A stretch of DNA of 64,000 nucleotides from Glomus cerebriforme. Taxonomy: Eukaryota > Glomeromycota > Glomeromycetes > Glomerales > Glomeraceae. Both the position numbers and the translations under genes were made by a program. The DNA lies in contig QKYT01000051.1 in the NCBI GenBank assembly GCA_003550305.1, positions 86,638-150,637 on the forward strand, read 5' to 3'. Shown piece after piece: positions 1 to 14,661 of the stretch. The notes under the pieces are model-generated. The model was not told where the DNA came from, did no database searches, and saw nothing but the letters and a program-made list of their open reading frames with translations. Position 1 is the stretch's first letter, and every line of letters begins with the position of its first letter.

Positions 1-15
1 AATCTTTCATCGGGC

Positions 16-1249
16 TTAAACTTCAATATCATCTTGCATCATATTGCCTCCAAGAACAACTTTTTCTCCAGGAGCAAAAGCTGGCATTCCAAGATAGGGA
101 CATGTTGAACATCTAAATGCATCTCCGAGATAGCACTAAATTAAAACAAAGACATAAGTGATCTAGACTTAAAAATAAAAAATCGGGTCAAGATACATAC
201 ATTTCCACAAGATGAAGTAGGAGCAGCTTTAGGTGCCGGTTTGCTTTCTTTTTCTAATTCTTCTGCAAGACCACATGAACAATTCTTGCAAGCTTTTCGC
301 TTTCCACTAGTTTCACAATCAGGACCTATAATTATAAACAATAATATGTTAAATATATTAAAAATAAAATACACATGATAAATTTTCTCTCGTGATTATT
401 TACGAGTTAAACTGCTCTTATCAGGTTTAATCAAATCATCTTCATCTAACAAATTATCTTCATCTTCTAATTCTTCATCATCCAGGGACCAAACAGAAAC
501 TTTATTTACGGTACCGTTACCTATTAAACATAATAGAGTATTAAAAGAAAAATCCCTTCTTTATTGATAATTTGAAATAAATGCTACATACCACTTGTAG
601 CTTTATTTGCAAACGATAAAGCAAACGAAGCTCCGACCTCATAAGCTGGTTTTTTGGCTATAACTTCTACTAGATTTAACTGTCCATTCAATGATTGAAC
701 TAGTTCTTGTTTTTTATTCTCATCTTTAATTCCCCAGACTTGTTCCACAGTCTTTGTTAAATCATCTACTTCAACTTTAGTAGCACCTTTAATTTCTAAA
801 TCAACAAACCCAGCTAATTTGAGTTCACTGATTAAATCTTTAGTAGTGCGAATGACCGGAATGTCAGTAGAAGATCTTGGAGCAAGTAATACGGGTTCTT
901 TAAGATAAAGAATACCGCCTGGTACTAGTATTGAAGCTAATTTTGAAAGTGTTGTGGTATTATGAGCAAATGCTAAGGAACTAAAATAATTGGTATAAAT
1001 ATTATTGTATTTGGAATTTAAGAGATCGCCTGAAATAAATAATAGAATTAATAAAATATAATAACAATATTAAATAAGCTTTGAAAACTAACCGTGAACT
1101 ACACGATCTAAAGTTTCGGCAATGACAAGGCCATTTTTAGTGACCTGTTGTGTCAAATGGTCTTTAATTTCATCAATCTGAGCAGAATCTGAATGAGATG
1201 AGTTGATCAATAGAACTTTACTACCGGGTAAAACTTGTGTAAAGGACAT
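16..1249 (-). CDS. DRE2: Fe-S cluster assembly protein Dre2 (CIAPIN1/anamorsin)
   Basis: Cytosolic Fe-S protein that passes electrons from the diflavin reductase Tah18 to the cytosolic Fe-S assembly machinery (family knowledge). Five exons on the minus strand: 1249-1093, 1029-592, 520-404, 325-201 and 135-16. They join to 957 nt, 318 aa, close to human anamorsin (about 312) and yeast Dre2 (348). The N-terminal half is the degenerate methyltransferase-like fold. The C-terminal half has both family signatures: a C-x2-C-x-C cluster (ACKNCSCG, exon 4) and the twin C-x2-C pair. The first twin CxxC is split by the last intron (CGN|C) and the second (CSTC) lies in exon 5. Introns are 54-75 nt GT-AG. 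I start at MSFTQV; an upstream in-frame ATG at 1312 would add a hydrophobic, AT-derived stretch unlike the family. Confidence 0.95.
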
Positions 1250-1475
1250 GTTTACAAGAATTGTTATCAAAAAGAAAAAGAACTGGTAAGACAATAGATT
1301 ATTTAGACACATCTGATTTTACCATTTAAGGCTGAATTGGCTGAATTGGCTGAATTGCCAACCGTAATGAAATTCCATGGAAGATTAATAATAATGTTTA
1401 TGTAATGTCAATCCGCAGATATGTATGTGATCTACAACTTCCTTTCAATAATAGAAAGCAAGGTTTTTTTACAAC
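1250..1475. promoter_or_regulatory. divergent DRE2/Rheb intergenic region
   Basis: 226 bp between the start codons of two divergently transcribed genes, so it must hold both promoters and 5' leaders. A short direct repeat of GGCTGAATT units lies at about 1331-1360. I see no convincing TATA element. Confidence 0.5.
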
Positions 1476-2312
1476 ATGTCTAACAATTCCCCTAAACCAA
1501 GAACCATTGCAGTATTAGGTTCTCGAGCTGTCGGTGAGTTGAGTTCTTTTACATTTTTTGCTTGAATATCTTATTAATCCTTATTTATTCTTTTATAAAG
1601 GTAAGTCCTCGTTGACTATTCAATTCGTAGAAAACCATTTCGTCGACTCTTATTATCCCACTATCGAAAACACGTTTAATAAAGTTATACGATATAGAGG
1701 ACAGGAAATTGCAGCAGAAATTATTGATACTGCAGGACAGGTAAGATGTTTGATTCCTAAAATGCTTGTATTTTACAATTTTTAATAAATTTTCTCTGCT
1801 AAAACAAAATCATCAGGATGAACACTCAATTTTGAATTCTACTCATGCAGTAGGAATTCATGGTTATATTTTGGTATATTCGGTTACATCTAAACAAAGC
1901 TTTGAAATGGTCAAAATTATTCGAGATAAGATCCTAACTTACACAGGGACTGAAGCAGTACCAATGGTTTTAGTTGGAAATAAAACAGATTTACATATGC
2001 AGAGGTGATATTTTTTATAATTCAAATATATTTAATCAATGTAGACTAAATTATATTTTATTCATGAAGGCAATTAACTACTGAGGAAGGAAAAGAGCTT
2101 TCTCGGCAATGGAATTGTGCTTGGATTGAGGCATCAGCGAAGCATAATGAAAATATAAGTATGTCACTAATTACTTGAATTATTATTTTTTCTTTATAAA
2201 TTTACTTACCATATTATAAAAAATAGCTCGAATTTTTGAACTTATGATAAGTGAAATTGAAAAGACACTTAATCCAAATGGAGAAGAAAATGGTGGATGT
2301 TATATTCTCTAA
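1476..2312 (+). CDS. RHB1: Rheb-family small GTPase
   Basis: Ras-superfamily GTPase that activates TORC1 on lysosome or vacuole membranes (family knowledge). Five exons: 1476-1533, 1601-1740, 1817-2004, 2070-2158 and 2227-2312; 561 nt, 186 aa (human Rheb 184). G1 is GSRAVGKSS, with the Rheb-type Arg where Ras has Gly12. The switch I sequence is close to animal Rheb (SYYPTIENTF). G3 is DTAGQDE, G4 is NKTD and G5 is EASAK. The protein ends in CYIL, a CaaX box; Leu at the last position usually directs geranylgeranyl rather than farnesyl addition. The P-loop codons are interrupted by intron 1 (V-G|K). The gene is divergent from DRE2. Confidence 0.96.
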
Positions 2313-3102
2313 TTTGTGATATCTAGTATTTTGCATAAATTCACTCTGGTGGGATTATTTTAATCATTCTTGTAATATAAGATTTTATTTATTAATCTAC
2401 TTTTATGTGAAATCAGATAATCAGATATTACGTTTTGGTATTTATAAAAGTATTTTATTTAGGTAGCTGCAGAATAAGATTTATTATCATAGATTCTAAT
2501 GTTATTTTGTGAATAAAATAATTATTTATTGACGATTAAGTTGTTAGATATGAAAGCGAATTAAAATAATCCGATTGGGAAACTTTTCAATTAATAAAAT
2601 ATTATACATGTTACCGTAAAATAAATTTGTTTGTACTATTTGCATGTATTATTATTTCGTTGTCAACTTTATTACCTTTGATTTGTTTATACCTTGGGTA
2701 ACATCGGAAAATTTCAGGCTGTTAATACAAAATTAATGTTAACTCACGTGCTATTTTCTCGTATTTGTGGCTTGCATGTGAATTTTTTCATCGTGGCTTG
2801 GGCGTTTGGCAATTTTCAGTTTTTAACTTTCTTTCATGTGCATTACATCTGATTCGCCCAAGTATATTTTATTTAAATATGTCATCATTTGATTTTCACC
2901 GCAGTCGAGGGTTTTTTGCAGGCCGGAGTTACAGGAGTTACATTGTAAAACAGAGAATTCGTTGTCACAAGCGATACTTTTGCCCTTTTAGTTCTCTCTT
3001 TATTATTATATAAAAGAATATTATTTTATATACTTTAGATTAAATTGAAGATTTTCTTTTATTTATTATTATAGTTAACGGAAATAAAACGAGGTTTTTC
3101 GA
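2313..3102. other. intergenic region upstream of RSP5
   Basis: 790 bp between the Rheb stop and the RSP5 start, both on the plus strand. The first half is AT-rich and should hold the Rheb 3' UTR. The stretch 2740-3000 is less AT-rich and open in one frame, but that frame has no recognisable domain or codon pattern. It probably holds the RSP5 promoter and leader. Confidence 0.5.
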
Positions 3103-6768
<3,666 letters not shown>

Positions 6769-7358
6769 ACGGATTAATTGATTTAATAGTATAATGTTAT
6801 TGCTTCCATAATGTAGATATTAATTTTCTAGGGATTATGTTGGACTCTTACGATTTCATTATTTGTAGTTAATGTAGTTATTTTTTAATTTATTGGTTTA
6901 TTTCTGCATACCATCAAACACCATACAACATCGGACTTTTATGAAAATTCTATTTGAGCTTTAGTGTTTAAATGGTATTTATCAGCGGTATCCATTAATA
7001 ACATAACTATTTTCGATTCTATTTCCTCATTTTTTTTTTCTTTTTTATTGTATTTTCATTTTCATTTTTTTTATATTACTCTTTTTGTTATTAGAGCTAT
7101 TATTACAAAAAATCTTTTATTTTCATATATATATATCTTTGAAAGATTATTGATTACAGTTAATAATACGTGTTTGAATATGTATAATGTTTAGTACTAT
7201 TTACTTTATTAAAAAAAATTATTTATATTTTTAAAGATCAACAAGAGATCTTATAAAGTGATTTTTATATTGTTTATTAATATATTGTTTGAATAAATTT
7301 TTTTTCTTCGTGCAATTTTGATTATAAATAAACAAGTTCCTTAGGAGAAAACATATAT
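6769..7358. other. 3' intergenic region between RSP5 and the MATH-BTB gene
   Basis: 590 bp between two convergent stop codons. Strongly AT-rich with T tracts (7029-7075). An open frame in it is low-complexity Phe/Ile/Leu from T-rich DNA and is not a gene. It should hold both 3' UTRs. Confidence 0.5.
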
Positions 7359-8507
7359 TTATGAAATTTGCATACTTATATATCTAGCTTTCATCAACTC
7401 TTCAATCCAATCCATATTACCACAAGCCATAACCCTTTTCATATTCTCACTGTCCCTAATTTCATCCCATTTTGTTACTGCATAATCTAGTGCAGCCTCT
7501 TTTAAACGGGAATCATCAACTTCCCATGCTAACATTAATATTTCGTCCCAATTGTCACTATTTACCATATCTGCAATTCGATCGGCTACCATTTCACCAA
7601 ATCTTTCTAGATTTAACATATCGGCTTTTGAATAAACATCTTTTAATACATCAAATTCTAATCTAACTTCTAGTTCACCCGTGTAAAGGTAATATAATAT
7701 AGAACGGAAAGTAGTATATTCCATATGTTTTATAGGTATTGTTTTCATTTGTCCTTCTTTCCATTTATCACCTAATAATTTTTCAAAATAGGAAGATCTT
7801 GTGGCAAGAATTATTCGATGTGCTTTTATAACTGACCCACAATCGAAAGTGAATTCTATATCACTAAATTTTCCATCATCTAGATGCTGTTTAAAAGAGG
7901 GAAATTCAGATTCAATTTGTTCTACAGATTCATCTGTAGAATCATCGGTTGCAGTCGTATTAAAAACGTGAACTTTTACAAGCAAATCAATTTCTGCACT
8001 TGTATCACTATTTGGAAATAAATTTTCAAATGAACAAAAACGATGACGACCAAAATCATCTAAACCATCAAATTCAAATTTCATAGTAAAAGTTTCATTT
8101 CGAATGAGGGTAGGAGTCGATGAAGAAAAAGGAGTTGAATTAGGATCCGATGTAAGACGAAATACTTCTAATTTAAAAGTTTTATCTCTAAATGTTATAT
8201 TTGTTTCTTTTTCATAAGGAGTTTGTATAGCTACTAAATATAAAGATATATGACCTTTTGCTGCTTCATTTACACCGTTAGGATATAATTTAATACGCCA
8301 TAAGTATGGATGATCGGCTTGTTTGTTTTTTGTTGGAGAAAAATCAGTCGTTAATGGAGGTCTGGGTGACCAGAATCTGTCACTTAAAACAAAACCGGCA
8401 TTTGGATAAAACGTAACGAGTTCATTAAAACTTCTGATTGTCCAAGAATAAGTGAAGTGATCCTGAGCATGTTTCGAAGGTTGTCGCGTTGCCTGGTCTG
8501 TAGTCAT
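7359..8507 (-). CDS. MATH and BTB/POZ domain protein (SPOP-like)
   Basis: Single-exon gene of 382 aa. The N-terminal 190 residues look like a MATH/TRAF substrate-binding domain (starting FTYSWTIRSFNEL, with FYPNAGF and a later region around FGRHRFCSFENLF). They are followed by a clear BTB domain at about residues 205-305, with FSDIEF, AHRIILATRSSYF and YYLYTGEL, and then a helical BACK-like tail to the end. Family knowledge: MATH-BTB proteins are substrate adaptors for cullin-3 ubiquitin ligases and dimerise through BTB. BTB genes are expanded in Rhizophagus-like genomes, so the individual target cannot be inferred. It is convergent with RSP5, another ubiquitin-ligase gene; I read no operon-like meaning into this. 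Confidence 0.92.
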   Translation of the reverse strand: MTTDQATRQPSKHAQDHFTYSWTIRSFNELVTFYPNAGFVLSDRFWSPRPPLTTDFSPTKNKQADHPYLWRIKLYPNGVNEAAKGHISLYLVAIQTPYEKETNITFRDKTFKLEVFRLTSDPNSTPFSSSTPTLIRNETFTMKFEFDGLDDFGRHRFCSFENLFPNSDTSAEIDLLVKVHVFNTTATDDSTDESVEQIESEFPSFKQHLDDGKFSDIEFTFDCGSVIKAHRIILATRSSYFEKLLGDKWKEGQMKTIPIKHMEYTTFRSILYYLYTGELEVRLEFDVLKDVYSKADMLNLERFGEMVADRIADMVNSDNWDEILMLAWEVDDSRLKEAALDYAVTKWDEIRDSENMKRVMACGNMDWIEELMKARYISMQIS

Positions 8508-9550
8508 ATCACGGATTTCGTTGCTTCTAACAAGAACCGATCCGCTTTCCCTGTTAAGTCGTGACCGCGAACGGATAAACCGTTTTCTAGGGAGTTGTAT
8601 AAAATCACATTAGAGAAAAAAAAATAAGATCATAAATAAATAATCTAAAATAAAACAACAAATTGTAGTCATAAAAACAAAGATCCTAAAAATAACATCA
8701 GGTTCAAAGTAGTAAAAAAAAAGCAGTTTTTAATAAAACAAAAAAAAAAAAATAAAATAAAATATTAGGAAATAATAAAAAAAAAATATATATTTTTTCA
8801 CATACAAAGAAAATTTGTTTGGCATCAAGAAGCTACTCGCGGGTACGGGAAAGAAAGAAACATAAAAGAAATTATTTTGTGAAAAATGATGACGTGAAAA
8901 CAATATGAACTCATGTCAGCACTTCCATACAAGAATAAAAAAGCCTCCCTACATGCAAATATATCGTTTTTGATTAAGGAGACGATGCCTTTTGAAAGTT
9001 GGTTGTACAATGATTATGAAAAGATATATATTTATACGGTAATTTCTTTTCTATCTAATTTCTTATGCTTTCATTTTATTAAAAATAATTTTTTTTTACT
9101 GAAAAACAATCATCATCATTAGACTGTATTTTCATAAGATGTTGGGGTTTACTTTTCCTGTAACTCTGAAACAGGTTACTTTTATTAATTTAGCGGATTG
9201 AGAGTTCTGTCATTTTTTATTTTTTTTATTTTCAAAAAACGCTACAATATTCACCTCTTAATCAAAAACGTTAGACTTGCGCCCTACATGACTACATAGT
9301 AACTATAATACATGGCGCTTTCTATTGACTTCAAGCCACAATGCATCACACTGCATAGTTTGATCCTTGTTTACTTTAAAAAAAAAAAATTGAAACTCGT
9401 GTCACAAATTTGTTTCAATAGCATACATATGGCAACAATATTATATATATATATGCCGTTCTTTGTAATGTTTATTTTTATTTCCCTCATCTTTTTTTCC
9501 ACACAAAATAAAAAACGGAGCTGGACTCTCCATATTAATTCTGTAAGAGG
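8508..9550. other. intergenic region upstream of the MATH-BTB and DUF1769 genes
   Basis: 1,043 bp between divergent genes, so it holds both promoters. Poly-A tracts occur at 8715-8795 and a poly-T tract at about 9212-9232. The short open frames on both strands overlap each other and show no domain. I see no RNA gene. Confidence 0.5.
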
Positions 9551-10429
9551 ATGCCAACTGTGAAAATAGGACCAACTTATACTTCTCTTCAGCAATACAA
9601 TGTAAATGACGATAAATGTCCTTTATTCGTCAATTCCTCTCATTTTACCGGATACGTAACAGTTAGATTGCAGGATCATCATTATAAAAATTCTTCAGTT
9701 AAAAAAACTTGTCCATATTTTGAAAAACATAAGAGATTTTTTTCTTTTCAATTTCAAGGACGTTTTAAGCCAACAAATCCTAATAGAAAAGATCATTTAT
9801 GGACTTTTGACGATGTAATGTTTTGTGCGGAAACTGAATCAAGCGTTAAGCCTCCAATGGGCGCTTCTTTTGCTATTAAATTTGCAAAATTTATTGATCC
9901 TGGATTTAATGCTGATGAAATTTTTAAGAAAAAGAGACCTTGGGCTGGTAGTTGGGTTATATGTGGAATGAATAATGTGAATGTTTGGAAAGCTGATTCT
10001 GATAGTAACCAGTTGTTTGATGAGAAAAATGGTCAAATTATAAAAGACAATTCACAACCTGTTCCGACGTTCGATAACCCTTCCCCGCCTTTGTTACCTA
10101 TTGGACCATGGGTTTATTACGGCAAACATCACCCCGAAGAAAATACCGAACTAATTCTTTCCAATAAACATTTAAATTCTTCAAAACGTCGTAGTTATTT
10201 CCTTGACCCTTCCGTTCGTCAATCTTATGTCTTTGATCCTTCTCATATTTATTGTTGTGATTTTTTTAACAACTTTACTAACTTTTCTACAATGAATGCG
10301 GATATGATTATTAAATTTAGCATGTCCAAAGTATTAAAAAACCAACCACTCAGATTTGTTTGTAGGAATAAGGACGGAGATGCTATATTTTTTGTTATAG
10401 AAATCGATTATTCTGATCTTTTAGAGTGA
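9551..10429 (+). CDS. DUF1769 family protein (Duc1-like)
   Basis: Intron-less gene of 292 aa. The layout fits the fungal DUF1769 family. An N-terminal strand (TGYVTVRL) is followed by the motif FSFQFQGRFK, a segment with PPMGASFAIKFAKFIDPG, then MNNVNVWKA. The C-terminal half carries RRSYFLDP, YVFDPSHIY..DFFN, QPLRFVCRNKDG and a final beta-strand AIFFVIEIDY. Family knowledge: members are fungal and poorly characterised; the fission yeast member Duc1 sits at the cell cortex and affects plasma-membrane lipid organisation. Length and end-to-end motif order suggest a full-length gene. The exact function here is unknown. It is convergent with ARMC7. Confidence 0.8.
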   Translation: MPTVKIGPTYTSLQQYNVNDDKCPLFVNSSHFTGYVTVRLQDHHYKNSSVKKTCPYFEKHKRFFSFQFQGRFKPTNPNRKDHLWTFDDVMFCAETESSVKPPMGASFAIKFAKFIDPGFNADEIFKKKRPWAGSWVICGMNNVNVWKADSDSNQLFDEKNGQIIKDNSQPVPTFDNPSPPLLPIGPWVYYGKHHPEENTELILSNKHLNSSKRRSYFLDPSVRQSYVFDPSHIYCCDFFNNFTNFSTMNADMIIKFSMSKVLKNQPLRFVCRNKDGDAIFFVIEIDYSDLLE

Positions 10430-10678
10430 CCATTCATTTATTCATACAAATTTCATTAGAATAATAATAGTACGGTAATAAAGGAAAAAAGAATAGATGG
10501 GGGACATAAATTTACTTTTAAATATTTTATAACAAATAATGTAATGGATTAAATTTATAATATATTAAAAAGATTGTTATTACGTGAAAAAAAAGTATCA
10601 TTCATCTAATGCTCACTCAATAAATATTAAGAATCATTATAATAATTAATAAATACTACAAACAAATTTAATAAAATT
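10430..10678. other. shared 3' region of DUF1769 gene and ARMC7
   Basis: 249 bp between convergent stop codons, AT-rich with several AATAAA-like words (AATAAATAC, CAATAAATA). It probably supplies the polyadenylation signals of both genes. Confidence 0.4.
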
Positions 10679-11624
10679 TCATTTTTGATGGTTGATTTCA
10701 TTTCCCTTTCTTTTTCTATCTTGTCTAGTATATTCATTTACATTCTCCGATGCATTCTTGTCAACTTTAGAAAAAAAATAATCTTCTAAAAATATAGTTG
10801 CCAAATTCTTTACACGAACATTATCAGATTGTAATAATTTAATCATTTGTTTTTTAACATGTTCTGTTAAAATATCTAATAAAATAAAACATTACATATT
10901 AATTGCAATATATAAGATTTATAATTGAAGTATAGAATTACTTACACTGTTCACTTTTTGGTATCACCAAGAAAATTAAAGTTGTTATCGCAGACAATTG
11001 TGTATTTAAATTTTCGTCAGATAAACAATCAATTATCATTGGAATTCCATCATGGTCAATTATATGTTCTTTATTTCGTGTCTCTAAAAGAGAAAAATTA
11101 TGCATTAAAATTAGAACAAAAGATACATTTTTTTTTGTTTGTCACTTACCTAAACATAAATTGCACAGTCCACCTAAGCCAAATTCTTTTAATTTTTCGT
11201 CAGGTTCATTTAAAGTATCTAAAAAAAGTCTTAATTAGTTAATAAGTGAATAAAAAGTTTTTTTGAGAAAGTTATACTAACCAAGAAATAAATCTACCAC
11301 GTTTAATTGCCAAAGCCATTCATAATTAATAGGATCGTATGCAAAATTAGCCAAATTTGCTAGTACTTGATATTTAGCCTCTGAAATTATTCAAATTATT
11401 CACAAAAATCAATCAATTGTCTAAAAATTTTTTAATAATTAAAAAAAGTTTACCTTGATCATTTGTATTCTGATATTCATTAACAAGTTCTTCAAGATAT
11501 TCAAATCTATTGAAAAACGTAAATAATAATTATATTTCATTGTCAATTAAAAACTTTATAGTTTATACCTTGGAGTTCCAGATTTACCCGTTCTCCTTTC
11601 AAGTTGACGACGCGTCGAAAACAT
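10679..11624 (-). CDS. ARMC7: armadillo repeat-containing protein 7 homologue
   Basis: Six exons on the minus strand: 11624-11569, 11506-11454, 11380-11282, 11218-11150, 11083-10946 and 10875-10679. They join to 612 nt, 203 aa (human ARMC7 198). Strongly conserved blocks are the start ([14 protein letters not shown], then [12 protein letters not shown]), the segment [20 protein letters not shown], and [10 protein letters not shown], which form armadillo helices. The C-terminus is a short basic tail. ARMC7 is a small all-helical protein of uncertain role; I make no functional claim beyond protein binding. Its start codon faces the deaminase gene across only 108 bp. Confidence 0.9.
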
Positions 11625-11732
11625 TATTAAATTATCGAAAAAAAAATAAAAAGGTTGTTTAAAAAAAATGTTACACGGCAGATAAAATAATAGTCAATCA
11701 TGCGATTTTTAAAATTTTCGTAATCTTCGATA
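11625..11732. promoter_or_regulatory. compact bidirectional promoter ARMC7/deaminase
   Basis: Only 108 bp separate the two divergent start codons (11624 minus, 11733 plus). Both genes must be driven from this stretch or from within each other's leaders. It contains T/A tracts and no clear TATA box. Confidence 0.55.
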
Positions 11733-12325
11733 ATGACGAGCAATAGTAATATAAGCACGGGTATAATTTTTTTCTTATATAATTTGTTATTTTCATAAAT
11801 ACATATAAATATATTTTGTTTTTGTGTTAAAGATGAAGATTTGCATTTTATGAAACTTGCAATTGAACAAGCAAATCTTTCTGAACCAATTGAAACAGCA
11901 TACTGTGTAGGAGCCGTACGTATTAAAGATAAGGACACTGAAATTCAAATATTAAACATTATAAATCATTTTCTTTTTTTCATCCACAGGTATTAGTAAA
12001 AGATTCACAAATTCTTTCTACAGGATATTCTCGTGAATTAGAAGGAAATACACATGCAGAAGAATGTGCATTAAAAAAATTACACGATATAAAAGAAGCA
12101 AATGGTGCTATAATGTACACAACTATGGAACCTTGTAGCAAAAGATTATCCGGTAATAAACCTTGTGTTGAACGTATTATGGAATCTGGAATTAAAAAAG
12201 TTGTAATTGGTATAAAAGAACCTGATAAATTTGTAAAATGTGAAGGGATTTCTATATTACAAGCAAATGGAATCGAAGTTGTAAATGTTCCCGAATTAGA
12301 AGAAGAATGTAAAAAAACCATTTAA
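11733..12325 (+). CDS. CDA-fold zinc deaminase, probable RIB2-type DRAP deaminase
   Basis: Three exons, 11733-11760, 11833-11915 and 11990-12325; 447 nt, 148 aa. Zinc site: HAEE (His ligand and catalytic Glu) followed by PC-x9-C in PCSKRLSGNKPC. The flanking YSRELEGNTHAE and YTTMEPCS are typical of the deaminases of fungal riboflavin biosynthesis (RibD/Rib2 C-terminal domain). These deaminate a ribitylaminopyrimidine phosphate, and that assignment is an inference from motif style. A related cytidine or dCMP-like deaminase cannot be excluded. There is no reductase or pseudouridine synthase domain, so it is a stand-alone deaminase. The first exon codes only nine residues plus one base; the start is the first ATG that splices in frame with consensus borders. 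Confidence 0.85.
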
Positions 12326-12414
12326 ACATATTTTAAGTTAAAAAGTTATTCTACAAGTGTAATAAAAAAGATTGTTAATTTTATTAATTAAATAAACGAA
12401 GATTCTAAGTGATA

Positions 12415-13160
12415 TTACAATGATTTATTCATAAATTTTCTTCTTTGAAAGCACATCCACCATTTACTTGGTTTTCCATCAACATAAACTCTCTCAACCA
12501 ATCGATTTGCTAATTCTTGACGAACTTGTGTTAAATATTGCCGTAAAACATCTATTTAAATTAAATAGACATAAGAATTAATTAAAAATAAAATATTGTC
12601 GTAAATTATAAAAAATCAAACCTGCTTCGCCTCTGCCAGGTGCAGAATATAGAGCGTGCAATGGAAAATTTGGATCTCCAGGAAGTGCAAAATGATCTAA
12701 AGCACGAGTATTCAATATTTTAATTGCTTCTTTTTGAGATGGATTTTTGACTAATTTACTCAAACAATCACTAATGAACAAAATAAGATAAATTAAAACT
12801 CTATCCGCATTGCCTTGGATCTCAAAATTCCGAAAAAAACAATTTGCTCTAAAAAGATCTAATGCTTCATCAATAATATCGTCCTCTGACGTAGGAGCTA
12901 AGAAGAAGGAATAACATGAGATTTAAAGAAAGATCTAAATAAAAAGATACAACAATAACAATTCTATTGTTACCTGGCGTTGCTGGTCCTTTTATTTTTG
13001 TCTTTATTGGCAACAACACCATGTTACCCACTGTTCGAAACTCATCCTTATTATTGAATTGAGAATGATATGCCTATAATAAATTAAAACTCATTATTAT
13101 TTTCTTTTCTTTTACAAAATTTTATGAGCGACTTATTATGTATATTGATTTTACCGGCAT
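12415..13160 (-). CDS. ARC18: Arp2/3 complex subunit ARPC3 (p21-Arc)
   Basis: Actin-nucleation complex subunit of cortical actin patches and endocytosis (family knowledge). Four exons: 13160-13155, 13073-12974, 12897-12622 and 12551-12415; 519 nt, 172 aa (human 178). Conserved blocks: [27 protein letters not shown], and the C-terminal [18 protein letters not shown]. Exon 1 codes only Met-Pro (6 nt of coding sequence), a structure easily missed by gene callers. The end of the gene is 89 bp from the convergent deaminase stop. Confidence 0.96.
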
Positions 13161-13475
13161 GATTGGAAATGACAAGATACAAAAGCGACGAAAAATTGAG
13201 AGAGAAATGCAAAATGAGTAATACAATAGCGAAATTAAACACATGATTTGTTCAGTTTGTGTAACACATCTGCTATATAATGACAGTATTGTTAATCCTC
13301 TATTTAATAACAAAAAATTCATTAACGAGAATCACGATCAGATTAATAAATCTTAAGCTAATAAAGCCGAAAAAAAAAAATCTTTTTTCTTTAATAATCA
13401 GTCAATTGGTTTTATTCTTATTTCTACAAATAATCAAATTTGAAACATTAAACTTTCTTTTAGTAAAAACAGTAT

Positions 13476-14661
13476 TTATTCAGAATCATCAGTGGGCGGA
13501 GTAAAAATTTCGCTACTATCATTATTATGAATAACTTGATCATCATTTTCATTATCGCTAATATTGTTATATGGGATAATTAAAAGGTTTTTTGCTATTA
13601 ATTCGTAACGTTCAGAAAGTTTCAAGAAACGTACATATAACATGTTTTCGTTCTGTATGAATAAATTTGAAATTAAAAAAAAAATTATAATAGAGAAAAT
13701 GCTATAATTTCTGGCTTACTTCAAAAGCTTCAAATATTTCCCGATGGTGAAACCATGCATGTGCAAATATTCGGTAGAGTCGTCTTGCGATAGATTGATA
13801 ATGCTTAAGTGATGTCTCTGGAATTGATATCCTATATAATGGCATCCAAATACCAAATCAATAACAGTTCAAAATATACGCTAATTAAATTTTGACAAAT
13901 TGCCTGCTAGGAAAATATTTGTGACTATTCAATAGGGTAGTCGCTCCATCTAACGTATGAACAATATAATCGATTGCACAGCACTATTATTAATTGAAGT
14001 CCATATTCAAAAAGAAAAATGTTAGAACAAAATTAATCTAAATATTTGTTAGAAACCAAAAATTATAAATATATACATTCATTGGAGCTGGGTGTGCTGC
14101 GCAAAGATATTGCCATTCATCAGCCTTCATCTCGGGACAAGTTTGACGAGTACATTCAGCTTCTAGTTGCACTACGAGGTAATTAAGCTCAAGACATAAT
14201 TGTCTAAATTAAAAAAAAAAATCTTATATGATATTTCTTCACTTAATTAAAATATTACCATTCGAATAATACCTCAAATGCTCATATTGCCAAGTTTCTT
14301 TATCTTGTCCAGGCGGTAACTCCACTAAAGCGTCCAAGTTTTCTTTGTCAGTTCTTATCAGAGACTGTAAATACTCCTGTAACGCAAAAGCAGAATCAAT
14401 CTGATCTAGTGGTATGTGAGGAAATTGATAAGTATCCTATAATATATAAAATTTGTTTTTTATTATAAATTATACAATTGTAAATCTTTAACGTTAATTA
14501 TTAACTTCTTTTATCATAACTACTTCGAGTTTAGTCCCGGGACGATTTCTACGCAAAGCTGGTTTATGTTCAGCGGAAGTCGAGGCTATCGGTGAAGAAG
14601 TTGAGGATTCTGAAGATGAAAAGGTGTTATTTGCTTCGTTAGAAGGAATTACATTCGCCAT
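13476..14661 (-). CDS. MOB4: MOB family kinase adaptor, MOB4/phocein
   Basis: Subunit of the STRIPAK phosphatase-kinase complex in animals and fungi (family knowledge). Six exons: 14661-14506, 14436-14273, 14203-14077, 13983-13904, 13831-13720 and 13652-13476; 816 nt, 271 aa (human MOB4 225). The MOB core starts at LRRNRPGTK and includes [22 protein letters not shown], split here by intron 2, [25 protein letters not shown] and [18 protein letters not shown]. The extra length is a Ser-rich N-terminal extension of about 34 residues and an acidic C-terminal tail. Intron 4 has a GC donor (AG|GCAATT); no GT donor restores the conserved PSRISI reading. It is divergent from the transporter gene. Confidence 0.95.

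Noticed and set aside
2765..3013. 82-codon frame upstream of RSP5
   Set aside because: No domain, poor codon pattern, and it sits where the RSP5 promoter and leader must be.
9839..10036. Minus-strand frame inside the DUF1769 gene
   Set aside because: Antisense shadow of a full-length conserved protein.
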